This document shows positions 47,186-55,446 of a DNA stretch of 64,000 bases, piece by piece. Each line of letters opens with the position of its first letter. Within the stretch, counting starts at the first letter, position 1. The translations under genes were made by a program, and so were the position numbers. The stretch is from Palsa-343 sp036269135. Lineage in GTDB: Bacteria > Acidobacteriota > Terriglobia > Terriglobales > Acidobacteriaceae. The notes beneath the pieces were generated by a model. It made no database searches, was not told the DNA's origin, and saw only the letters and a list, made by a program, of their open reading frames with translations. The stretch covers positions 1 through 64,000 of the forward strand of contig DATASQ010000009.1 of NCBI GenBank assembly GCA_036269135.1, read 5' to 3'.

Positions 47186-47497
47186 TCAGCTTTGCGGGCC
47201 GCCCCACTGCAGCACGCGCTCGTAGTGCTCCACCACCGGCGGTTCCGCAAAGTAGGAGCCAATGATCTGCCGCCACTCTCCAAACGCCGGCGACTGCCGA
47301 AACCCGACTGTGTGCGCCTCTATCGTCTCCCACTGGACCAGCAGCATATAGCGCCCCGGCGTCTCGACGCAGCGCTGCAGCTGGTGCGCTCTGTAGCCCG
47401 GCGACCCGGCAATGACCGGCGCAGCCTTCGTCATCGCTGCTTCAAACGCGGGCTCCTGCCCCGCGTTCACCTTCAGCATCGCAATTTCCAGGATCAT
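47186..47497 (-). CDS. Antibiotic biosynthesis monooxygenase (ABM) family protein
   Basis: A 103-residue ferredoxin-like fold. MILEIAMLKVNAGQEPAFEAAM is the usual opening, then SPGYRAHQLQRCVETPGRYMLLVQWETIEAHTVGF, with HRVGF-like spacing, and a final SPAFGEWRQIIGSYFAEPPVVEHYE. These match ABM-domain proteins that oxidise quinone- or heme-type substrates without cofactor, though many have no known function. It lies on the minus strand, convergent with the M28 gene and 50 bases from DoxX. Confidence 0.9.
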   Translation of the reverse strand: MILEIAMLKVNAGQEPAFEAAMTKAAPVIAGSPGYRAHQLQRCVETPGRYMLLVQWETIEAHTVGFRQSPAFGEWRQIIGSYFAEPPVVEHYERVLQWGGPQS

Positions 47498-47548
47498 GTC
47501 AGCAGTTTAGCTGTTTGTCTGAAGAGCTTGCCGCGCAGGCTACCGCGC

Positions 47549-48019
47549 TCACAATTCCCTGGGGGTGGCCGCGGCTTCGGCTTCCGCATTCTCCTGATCG
47601 CGATTCGTCCGATAATCGATGATGCCCTGCCGCGCTCCGGAAATTGACAGCGGCCCCGGCCCCACGATCAGCAGAAAAATCAGCCCCAGCAGCATGCTGA
47701 AGTCGGTACGCGCGTCGTGCAGCATGAACCAGACGCCCTGGTTCACGTGAAACAGCTCCGGGATCTTCGTCGTGCCGATCGCCGTCAGAATCACCGCCAG
47801 CAGCGGCAGCGTGGCCAAACGCGTGAGGACGCCGATGATGAGCAGCGCTCCGCAGAAGATCTCCACGAAACCCACAAAGGGAGCCGTGAATTGCGACAAC
47901 GGAATCCCGATGGCCTGAAATCGCCCCACGCCCAGCGCGTTCGGGAACAGGAACTTCTGAATCCCCTCGGAGATAAACACCCAGCCCACCAGAATCCGAA
48001 TCAGAATCACGGCCTTCAT
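47549..48019 (-). CDS. DoxX family membrane protein
   Basis: A 156-residue integral membrane protein with four helices: VILIRILVGWVFISEGIQKFLF, FTAPFVGFVEIFCGALLIIGVLTRLATLPLL, a third around AVILTAIGTTKI, and LLGLIFLLIVGPG. FVGFVEIFCGALLIIG carries the DoxX consensus. ATG 48019 is chosen because the conserved helix begins there; the longer frame is Arg-rich and not protein-like. The family is linked to thiosulfate or quinone redox chemistry, but most members are uncharacterised. Confidence 0.87.
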   Translation of the reverse strand: MKAVILIRILVGWVFISEGIQKFLFPNALGVGRFQAIGIPLSQFTAPFVGFVEIFCGALLIIGVLTRLATLPLLAVILTAIGTTKIPELFHVNQGVWFMLHDARTDFSMLLGLIFLLIVGPGPLSISGARQGIIDYRTNRDQENAEAEAAATPREL

Positions 48020-48098
48020 GGCATCTCCCCCCTCAACCACTGAGCGCAGCAAAAGGACCTTGCCTTCGCGGCGAACGTGGACCGCTGGATGCGCAGGT

Positions 48099-49982
48099 CT
48101 ACCGGGCCTCTTCTTCCTCGACGGCATCCCCTTCGCCCGGCGCCAGGAACAGATTCTCTTCGAGGCCATGCTGCCGGGTGTACAGGTCATAGTACCGGCC
48201 GCCCAGCGCGTACAGGCTCTGGTGCGTACCTCGCTCCACGATCATGCCGCCCTCGACCACCAGGATCTGATCGGCCCGGCGGATGGTGGACAGCCGGTGC
48301 GCGATCACAAAGGTCGTCCGCCCCTGCATTAAGTAACTGAGACCGTGCTGAATCATCGCCTCCGACTCGGAATCGAGCGACGACGTCGCTTCGTCCAGAA
48401 TCAGAACCCGCGGGCTGGCCAGAATAGCGCGCGCAATCGACAGCCGCTGCCGCTGGCCGCCGGAGAGCTTCACCCCGCGCTCCCCCACGATGGTGTCGTA
48501 GCCTTCCGGGAAGCGCTCCGCAAACTCATCCACCCGGGCGATGCGGCACGCGTTCAGGAATTCCTCCTCTGTCGCGTTTGGGTGCGAGAACATCACGTTT
48601 TCTTTGATGGTTCCGTCGAAGAGAAACGATTCCTGCAGCACCACGCCGAGTTGCGAACGATAGCTGTCCAGCCGCACCGTCGCCAGATCGATGCCGTCCA
48701 CCAGCACGCGCCCCGTGTCCGGTTTATGAAACGCACAGATCAGGCTGATGATCGTTGATTTGCCCGAACCCGACGAGCCGACCAGCGCCGTCACCGTGCC
48801 CGGCCGCGCCTCGAAGGTGATCCCGTGCAGCACCGGCTTCTCCGGATCGTAGGAGAAGCGCACATCGTCGAACTGCACATCGCCGACAATATCGCCCAGC
48901 GTGTTTACCCGCGCTGGATCGGCGAACTCATCGCGCTCGCCCAGGATCTCCATGGTGCGGTCGATGCCCGCCACGGCCTCCGTGAGCTGCGTGCCAATGT
49001 TCACCACCTGAAACACCGGCGCGATCATAAAGGCCAGAAACGCGCCGTACTGCGTGTAGTCACCGGCCGTCATGTGGCCGCCCAGCGCGAGGTGGCCGCC
49101 CAGCAGCATGACCAGTCCGCCCACCACGCCCAGCACCGTGGTCGCCGCCATCGACAGCAGGGACGTCGCCGTGAGCGAGTGCATCACGTTATCCAGCAGC
49201 CGCAGCACCCCCACGGAAAAGACCCCTGCCTCGCGCTTCTCCGCGTGATACCCCTTCACCACGCGCACGCCCCCCAGCGATTCCGTAAGCCGCCCCGTGA
49301 CCTCACCCGTGATTTTCGCCCGCTCCCGGAAAATCGGCCGGATAGTCTTGAACGCGCGCTGCAGCACGATCACAAACACCGCAACCACCGAGAAGACGAT
49401 CAGCGTCATCTTCGGCGCGCGATGGAGCAGGAAGAAGAACGCCATGACTGCCGTCAGCAGGCCGCCGACAAACTCCACCAGGCCGGTGCCGACCAGGTTG
49501 CGCACGCCCTCCACATCGTTCATGATGCGCGACACCAGCACGCCCGTCCGGTTCGCGTCGTAGAAGCTCACTGCCAGCCGGCCCACATGCTGCTGCACCT
49601 GCTGCCGCAGATCGGCAATCATCCGCTGCGCCGCCTTTGACAGCAGCTGCGTGTTCGAGAACGATGTCACGGCCTGCACCAGCGTCGCCAGGAACACCTC
49701 GACCACCAGCCGCGGCAGCAGGTCTCCGTGATGCTTCGTGATCACCTGATCGACAAAAGGCTTGGTCACGAACGGCAGCACCAACCCGGCCACGCGATTG
49801 ATGGCCACCAGCAAAAGGCCCGCCAGCAACAGCCATTTCCGTGGCTGCACCAGCTTCCATATCTCCGGCATCGCCTTTTTGAGATCGGTCTTCTTCTTCG
49901 GCAAATCCGCGCCAGCACGGGCTCGGGCGCGTGCGCCGCCGCCCCGTTCGGCGTTCATTCTCGGAATAGACCCCATTGCCAT
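48099..49982 (-). CDS. ABC exporter (MsbA-like, fused membrane and ATPase domains)
   Basis: Inner-membrane half-transporter of 627 residues that works as a dimer, as in lipid A or multidrug export. A basic cytosolic start precedes six membrane helices, with GLVEFVGGLLTAVMAFFFLL and TATSLLSMAATTVLGVVGG clearly visible. The nucleotide-binding domain has Walker A GSSGSGKST, a Q-loop in GVVLQESFLFDG, the signature LSGGQRQRLSIARAIL, and Walker B RVLILDEATSSLD with the His switch in VIAHRLST. All key residues are intact. A second Met at 49958 could be the true start. The substrate cannot be assigned. Confidence 0.96.
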   Translation of the reverse strand: MAMGSIPRMNAERGGGARARARAGADLPKKKTDLKKAMPEIWKLVQPRKWLLLAGLLLVAINRVAGLVLPFVTKPFVDQVITKHHGDLLPRLVVEVFLATLVQAVTSFSNTQLLSKAAQRMIADLRQQVQQHVGRLAVSFYDANRTGVLVSRIMNDVEGVRNLVGTGLVEFVGGLLTAVMAFFFLLHRAPKMTLIVFSVVAVFVIVLQRAFKTIRPIFRERAKITGEVTGRLTESLGGVRVVKGYHAEKREAGVFSVGVLRLLDNVMHSLTATSLLSMAATTVLGVVGGLVMLLGGHLALGGHMTAGDYTQYGAFLAFMIAPVFQVVNIGTQLTEAVAGIDRTMEILGERDEFADPARVNTLGDIVGDVQFDDVRFSYDPEKPVLHGITFEARPGTVTALVGSSGSGKSTIISLICAFHKPDTGRVLVDGIDLATVRLDSYRSQLGVVLQESFLFDGTIKENVMFSHPNATEEEFLNACRIARVDEFAERFPEGYDTIVGERGVKLSGGQRQRLSIARAILASPRVLILDEATSSLDSESEAMIQHGLSYLMQGRTTFVIAHRLSTIRRADQILVVEGGMIVERGTHQSLYALGGRYYDLYTRQHGLEENLFLAPGEGDAVEEEEAR

Positions 49983-49991
49983 CGAAGAAAG

Positions 49992-50375
49992 TTACCGGCT
50001 ACTGGCTACTGGCTGCTTCCTTACGTTGATGAACGAGCGCACGCAAAGAAGCACATAAATCAGCATCAGGGCCGCCATCCACAGTTTTGCCGTCTCCGCC
50101 GAAATCAGATAAGCGCCCAGGGTCGGCTTGCCGTAGCCGCGAATGCCTTCGACCAGCCCGCCGATGAAGCCCAGCAGCCCGATAGTCACATTGACGTGCA
50201 TAAACAGCTTGCGCCGGCTCTCTTTCGGGCTGATAGCCAGGATGCCGAAGATCCCCAGCGCCAGTCCCCACCAGAACGGGATGAGGGCCGTCGGATGCTG
50301 GTGGCCGCTGCCGAGGTATCCCACCAGCCCAAGCGCCATCATCAGCGCCGCAAATACCAGTGTCATTTTCGCCAT
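49992..50375 (-). CDS. Small four-helix membrane protein
   Basis: A 127-residue membrane protein with helices MTLVFAALMMALGLVGYLG, ALIPFWWGLALGIFGILAI, VNVTIGLLGFIGGLVEGI and LWMAALMLIYVLLCVRSF. GHQHPTALIPFWWG and a basic loop SPKESRRKLFMH resemble uncharacterised acidobacterial proteins (from memory, not searched). It ends nine bases before the exporter start, so the two may be co-transcribed. Function unknown. Confidence 0.8.
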   Translation of the reverse strand: MAKMTLVFAALMMALGLVGYLGSGHQHPTALIPFWWGLALGIFGILAISPKESRRKLFMHVNVTIGLLGFIGGLVEGIRGYGKPTLGAYLISAETAKLWMAALMLIYVLLCVRSFINVRKQPVASSR

Positions 50376-50491
50376 TGCATCCTCCGTAGTGTCGATTCAG
50401 TCTACCGGAGCCGCCCGTTCCTGAAGCAACACGGCTGGCGCATCCCGCGCCAGCCGCTCTCTACGCTAAACCCTCTCAGCTATACGCCGCC

Positions 50492-51580
50492 TTATCGCTG
50501 AATCCGCGCCGAGCCCCCCTGCGCGTATGCGCGCACCTGCTCGAGTGTGGCCATGGTGGTGTCGCCGGGAAAGGTCGTCAGCAGAGCGCCATGCGCCCAG
50601 CCCAGACGGATCGCCTCTTCGGGATCGGCGCCGGTGAGCAGCCCGTAAAAGAAGCCCGCCGCGAATCCGTCGCCGCCGCCCACGCGGTCGTAAACGTCCA
50701 GCTCGGCCGTCGGCGCCGTGTACGTTTTGCCGTCCACCCACGCCACCGCGCTCCAGCTGTGTCGATTGGTCGAGTGCACCTCGCGTAGCGTCGTCGCCAC
50801 CACCTTTACTTTGGGATACTTCTTCACCACTTTGTCGATCATGCCGACAAACGCGCCGGCGTCGAGCTTCGATTTGCTCTTGTCTTCGACCTTCGGACCC
50901 GGCATACCCAGGCCCTTCTGCAAATCTTCTTCGTTGCCCACCAGCACATCCACGTGCTCCACGATGCGCCCGATGGTTTCCACCGCCTTATCCTCGCCCC
51001 CGGAAACCTTCCACAGCTTCTCGCGAAAGTTCAGGTCGAATGAGGTCACCGCGCCCGCCCCCTTCGCCGCCTGCATCATCTCCACGGTCAGATCACCGGT
51101 GGTGGGTGACAGCGCCGCGAAAATGCCTCCGCTGTGCGCCCACTTCACGCCGGCCCCGAAGATCGCCTTCCAGTCGAAATCGCCCGGTTTCAGCTGGGCC
51201 GCGGCCTCATTGCAGCGGTTGTAGAAGACCACGGGCGGCCGCACGCCGTAGCCGCGATCGCTGTAAACCGTGGCCATGTTGGGGCCGTTCACGCCGTTGT
51301 GCTCGAAATGCCGATAGAAAGGCCGCACGCCCATGGCGCGAACGCGCTCGGCGATCAGGTCGCCAATGGGGTAATCCACCATCGCCGCGGCGATAGCCGT
51401 TTTCAGGCGGAAGCAATCCGACATATTGGCCGCCACATTGAATTCCCCGCCGCTCACGTGGATTTTGCATTCCGTCGCCTTGCGAAACGGCACAATACCC
51501 GGATCGAGCCGGTGCACCAGCGCCCCCAGCGACAAAAAATCCAGCTCAGCCTCGTTGCGAATTGTCAGCGGATTGCTCAT
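50492..51580 (-). CDS. PfkB family sugar kinase, probable 2-keto-3-deoxygluconate kinase
   Basis: A 362-residue carbohydrate kinase. The N-terminal LSLGALVHRLDPG and SGGEFNVAANMSDCF correspond to the PfkB start and first signature. The C-terminal DRVGGGDGFAAGFFYGLL is the second signature with the catalytic Asp. GAVTSFDLNFREKLW and VDVLVGNEEDLQKGLG fit KdgK-type enzymes, which phosphorylate 2-keto-3-deoxygluconate in sugar-acid breakdown. No eda or uxu gene is nearby, so substrate choice is inferred. Length is normal. Confidence 0.88.
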   Translation of the reverse strand: MSNPLTIRNEAELDFLSLGALVHRLDPGIVPFRKATECKIHVSGGEFNVAANMSDCFRLKTAIAAAMVDYPIGDLIAERVRAMGVRPFYRHFEHNGVNGPNMATVYSDRGYGVRPPVVFYNRCNEAAAQLKPGDFDWKAIFGAGVKWAHSGGIFAALSPTTGDLTVEMMQAAKGAGAVTSFDLNFREKLWKVSGGEDKAVETIGRIVEHVDVLVGNEEDLQKGLGMPGPKVEDKSKSKLDAGAFVGMIDKVVKKYPKVKVVATTLREVHSTNRHSWSAVAWVDGKTYTAPTAELDVYDRVGGGDGFAAGFFYGLLTGADPEEAIRLGWAHGALLTTFPGDTTMATLEQVRAYAQGGSARIQR

Positions 51581-51716
51581 CGTCTCCTTTGCCCCTTTTC
51601 CTTCGCTCGATGGATCTCAGCCCATGAGATGTTCCCGGGCCGGCTCTTACCGGATCATGGCAGACCTTTGCACGCGCATCGTCTCACATCCTCCCGATCG
51701 CTGCCCGAATCCCATC

Positions 51717-52643
51717 CTACCCAACCCGGCCCGCCAGCTTCTGCACGTCCGCCAGCACCTGCTCCGGCGTCCATTCATTGCCCGGATACCACTTGTAGAG
51801 CTTGCCGTCCGGCGCAATGACGACAGTCGAGAGTGAATGCGTGATGGTCCTGTTCGTCTCCGGCGTCGCACCGATATCGAAGAACTGCTGCACCTTCGGC
51901 AGCTCCTTCTCGCTGGGCGCCGCGAAATCCCAGTGCGCAAAGGTTTCCTTTGAGAAGTTCCCCGTGTACGCCCCACCGTAGCTGCGCAGCACCTTTGGCG
52001 TGTCATATGCGGGATCGAAGCTCACGCTGAGCAGATGCGTCTTCGCATAGAGCGCCGGGTTTTTCTGGAGGGTCTTATCGATGTCCGCAAAATTCCGGCT
52101 CATCCGCACGCAGAAGTTCGGCAGCGGGCACCGCGTGTAGATGAAGGTCATCAGCAGCACCTTGCCTTTGAACTGCGAGAGGTGGATCGTCCGGTCGCTT
52201 TGGTTGCGAAAGGCGAAGTCGGGGATGGTCTCGCCTGGTTCCAGAGTGTTAAAGCTCACGGCGGGTTTGTAGTCCGGCTTCGCCTGGGCAATCACGTCGA
52301 TCTGGTCCAGATAATCCACGTCATTCGTCGGCGTCAGCACCGCCGTGATCGTATCGCCCGGGTGCAATTCGCTCGCGATGCTCGGCTGGCGCAGCGTGTA
52401 CGGCATGGTCATCGCGGCCATGTATCCGGGAATCGCCTCGGTATCGACGGTCACCTGGCCCATTTTTGGATCGCTCGAAAGCACCTGGCCGCGGATGTTG
52501 TACTGCTTTACCCCCGCCTGCTGGCCCGGCGCTGTACTGTTGCCGCCCGTGCTCGCCCCGCGGCAGCCGCCCAAAAACACAGCCACCGCCAGAACCGCAG
52601 CGGTGGCCAAAACAGTGGAAATGTGTGAACGAATCGGTTTCAC
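51717..52643 (-). CDS. Lipoprotein with CusF-like copper domain fused to SCO1/SenC domain
   Basis: Periplasmic lipoprotein of 308 residues that probably delivers copper to cytochrome oxidase. The lipobox is VFLGGC with Cys27. Residues about 45-120 are a CusF-like copper barrel (GQVTVDTEAIPGYMAAMTMPYTL, with the MxM pair). The SCO1 thioredoxin-like domain follows, with the redox site RCPLPNFC (Cys172 and Cys178, five residues apart instead of the usual three), LSVSFDPAYDTPKVL and the conserved His in TITHSLSTVVI. It starts with GTG and is 31 bases from the divergent AddB-type gene. The fusion and the widened Cys spacing are unusual but also occur in related bacteria (from memory). Confidence 0.9.
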   Translation of the reverse strand: MKPIRSHISTVLATAAVLAVAVFLGGCRGASTGGNSTAPGQQAGVKQYNIRGQVLSSDPKMGQVTVDTEAIPGYMAAMTMPYTLRQPSIASELHPGDTITAVLTPTNDVDYLDQIDVIAQAKPDYKPAVSFNTLEPGETIPDFAFRNQSDRTIHLSQFKGKVLLMTFIYTRCPLPNFCVRMSRNFADIDKTLQKNPALYAKTHLLSVSFDPAYDTPKVLRSYGGAYTGNFSKETFAHWDFAAPSEKELPKVQQFFDIGATPETNRTITHSLSTVVIAPDGKLYKWYPGNEWTPEQVLADVQKLAGRVG

Positions 52644-52674
52644 CTGCCAGTTTACACTTGATTAGCGACTCCCC

Positions 52675-55446
52675 ATGCACCTGCCCGGGCCCATTGCCGA
52701 CGCGCTCCGGCGCGGCGCCACCATCGTCGCCGCCAGCCCGCGCACCACTCGCGCCCTCCACCTCCGCTTCGCTGAATCGCAGCGCGCCGCCGGCATCCGC
52801 GTCTGGCCTTCGCCGGCCATTGTCGACTGGGACTCCTGGCTGCGAGGCCTCTTCCGCGACTATGCCTTCTCCGTGCCGAACGCGCCCATGCTTCTTTCGC
52901 CGCTGCAGGAGCAGGCTCTGTGGACTCGGGTGCAGCGCGAGGACGCCGCCCTGGTCCTCGCCCCCGAAGCGATGGCCGCTCTCGCCGCCGAAGCCTGGTC
53001 GTTGCTGTCGACGTACACCGCGCATGGGACGCGCCGTCAGGCCTGGGAACAGACCGACGCCGAGCGCTTCCGTCACTGGGCCGCGGAGTTTGACCGCGAG
53101 TGCGCCCGCAACCGCTGGCTCAGTGCAGCCCAGCTCGCCGGCTTCCTCACGGCGGAAGCCGAGCACCTCACTCTGCCCCCGGAAATCGTCCTCATCGGCT
53201 TCGATCGCATGCCACCGGCGCATCGCGATTTTCTCGGCGCTCTCGAACGGTTCAAAGTGACGGTCATCGAATTTCGCCCCGAACCGGACTTTCCCCCGGC
53301 GACGGCCGCGCGTTCCTGGCGCGCCGCCCCCGATCAGCGCTCCGAAATCGACGCCTGCGCTGTATGGGCCCGCGAGTTCCTTCTCGCCCATCCTGACGCG
53401 CGCATCGGCGTTCTCGTACCCGGCCTTGCTGCCCTCCGCAATCCGATCGACCGTGCCTTTCGGCGCATTCTCATGCCGGGGAGCGAAGACCTCCGTGAGC
53501 CCTCCGCCGTCATGCCCTGGGAGTTCTCCCTCGGACAGCCGCTGGCCGAGGTGCCCGTCATCCGCGCAGCCCTGCTCCTGCTGCGCTGGATCGCTGCGCC
53601 TTTGCGGGAAGAAGAGATTTCGTGGCTGGTTCTCTCGGGATTCGTCGCCGACACTGCGACACAATCGCGGGCTCTCGCGCGGCACGACGCTCGCCAGCGC
53701 AATGCGGACCTGGGCCTGCTGACCCCCGAACGTTCCCTCGCCAGCTACCGTGCCTCGCTCACCAGCGCGCCCGGCCTGCGCGGCCTGTGGACGGCTCTGG
53801 GCGCGATACAGCAGGCCGCCGTCGCCAACCAGATCCTCGACACATCGCGCCAGCCCTCGGCCCTGGCCGACCTCGCCCAGCAAGGGCTCGAGGCCGGCGG
53901 CTGGCCCGGCGACCGCTCGCCGGACTCCGTCCAGTATCAGGCGTTGGAGCGCTGGCAGCGTCTCCTCGATGAAGTTGCCCTGCTCGACTTCGACGGCACG
54001 CGCTCCAGTTGGATCGATTTCGTCGCGCTGCTCGAGCGCACCGCTCGCGAAACAATCTTTGCCCCCGAGTCGCACGACGCGCCCATTCAGATCATGGGCC
54101 CCTTTGAATCCTCGGGTCAGCAATTCGACGCCCTCTGGTTCCTCTCCACCAACGAGGCGGCCTGGCCGCAACGTGGCCGCTTTCATCCCCTGCTGCCGGC
54201 CGCCGTGCAGCGCCAGTTCGACATGCCCCACAACACGCCCGCGGACGACTGGAACCTTGCCGCTATCGTCACCGCACGCCTTCTCGCGTCGGCGCCCACC
54301 ATCGTCTTTAGCTACGCTGAACGCGACAAGGAGGCTGACCTGCGTCCCTCGCCTCTCATCGCCGGCCTTTTCCCTGACCAGGTGAGAGCCGATCCCGCTG
54401 CCCTTCCTTCCTCCGCACCCGAAAACCTTCCCACGGAACCCGTTCCCGATGCCGAATCCCTTCCGTGGCCAGTGGAGCAAAACGCCGGCGGCGCCACGGT
54501 TCTCAAGGCCCAGGCCGCATGTCCCTTCCAGGCCTTCGCGCGTCGGCGTCTCGGTGCTGAACCGCTCGACATCGCGGAGAAGGGTCTCCCTCCTGCCGAT
54601 AAAGGCCGGATCCTCCACGAAATCCTGCAGAGCCTCTTCGGCGGATCGCCTGTGCCGGGAACCTCCAGCGAGGGCTCGCCCGTGCTGGCCACGCTCCGGA
54701 CCCGGGACGATATTGTCACTGTTATCGATACGGAACAGATCCCTGCCCTGCTCGACGCCCACATCGACGCGGTCTTTCGCCTCAGATTCGCTGCTGCTCC
54801 CGACCATCCCTGGCAGAGTGCTTATCTCGCAGCGGAAAAGCGCCGCCTCCATGCCCGTCTTACCGAATGGCTGGCCTGCGAAGCCCGGCGTCAGCCCTTT
54901 ACTGTGGAAGCCCGCGAGCAGCGCCTTCCCGATGTTCACATCGGCGACCTCCGTCTCAACCTGCGCGCCGACCGCATCGATCTCCTGCCCGACGGCTCGC
55001 GCCTTCTCCTCGATTACAAGACCGGGCGCATCTCGCCCGCGGCCTGGAAAGGCGATCGCCCCGATGAGCCGCAGCTTCCCCTTTACGCCGCCTGCGGCCA
55101 TGTGGAGAACCTGAGCGGTGTGCTCTTCGCCAAAATCCGCGCCGGCAGCACCAATAAGAAACGCAATACCGGGTTCGAAGGCCGCGTCCGCGACGCCCAT
55201 GCCCAACTCTCCGCCGATTTTGGCGACAAAGAGGTAATTGTCACGGATCCTTATTCCGACGAGATGCGCGACGAGTGGGCACGCGCTCTCGAGGATCTCG
55301 CTCTGGAATTTCTTCATGGCGTGGCCACGGTTACGCCGCGCGGGCCGCAGGTATGCAAACAGTGCGCGCTGCCTGCCCTCTGCCGTAAGGCTGAACTCGA
55401 CCTCGCTTCCGCCGCCGAAGACGACGAGGAGACTGCCGATGCCTGA
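52675..55446 (+). CDS. AddB-type PD-(D/E)XK nuclease subunit of a helicase-nuclease
   Basis: A 923-residue partner of the downstream AddA-type helicase in double-strand-break processing. The N-terminus (GATIVAASPRTTRALHLRF) occupies the place of a Walker A but lacks GKS/T, so it is probably ATPase-inactive, as in the probable DNA-repair-protein form of AddB. Helicase-like blocks such as EEEISWLVLSGFVADTATQ and FDALWFLSTNEAAWPQ follow. The C-terminal nuclease reads NLRADRIDLLPDGSRLLLDYKTGR with the DYK catalytic group. Cys residues in AACPFQAFARRRL and CKQCALPALC, four in all, fit the iron-sulfur staple of AddB. The stop overlaps the AddA start by eight bases. Confidence 0.93.
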   Translation: MHLPGPIADALRRGATIVAASPRTTRALHLRFAESQRAAGIRVWPSPAIVDWDSWLRGLFRDYAFSVPNAPMLLSPLQEQALWTRVQREDAALVLAPEAMAALAAEAWSLLSTYTAHGTRRQAWEQTDAERFRHWAAEFDRECARNRWLSAAQLAGFLTAEAEHLTLPPEIVLIGFDRMPPAHRDFLGALERFKVTVIEFRPEPDFPPATAARSWRAAPDQRSEIDACAVWAREFLLAHPDARIGVLVPGLAALRNPIDRAFRRILMPGSEDLREPSAVMPWEFSLGQPLAEVPVIRAALLLLRWIAAPLREEEISWLVLSGFVADTATQSRALARHDARQRNADLGLLTPERSLASYRASLTSAPGLRGLWTALGAIQQAAVANQILDTSRQPSALADLAQQGLEAGGWPGDRSPDSVQYQALERWQRLLDEVALLDFDGTRSSWIDFVALLERTARETIFAPESHDAPIQIMGPFESSGQQFDALWFLSTNEAAWPQRGRFHPLLPAAVQRQFDMPHNTPADDWNLAAIVTARLLASAPTIVFSYAERDKEADLRPSPLIAGLFPDQVRADPAALPSSAPENLPTEPVPDAESLPWPVEQNAGGATVLKAQAACPFQAFARRRLGAEPLDIAEKGLPPADKGRILHEILQSLFGGSPVPGTSSEGSPVLATLRTRDDIVTVIDTEQIPALLDAHIDAVFRLRFAAAPDHPWQSAYLAAEKRRLHARLTEWLACEARRQPFTVEAREQRLPDVHIGDLRLNLRADRIDLLPDGSRLLLDYKTGRISPAAWKGDRPDEPQLPLYAACGHVENLSGVLFAKIRAGSTNKKRNTGFEGRVRDAHAQLSADFGDKEVIVTDPYSDEMRDEWARALEDLALEFLHGVATVTPRGPQVCKQCALPALCRKAELDLASAAEDDEETADA

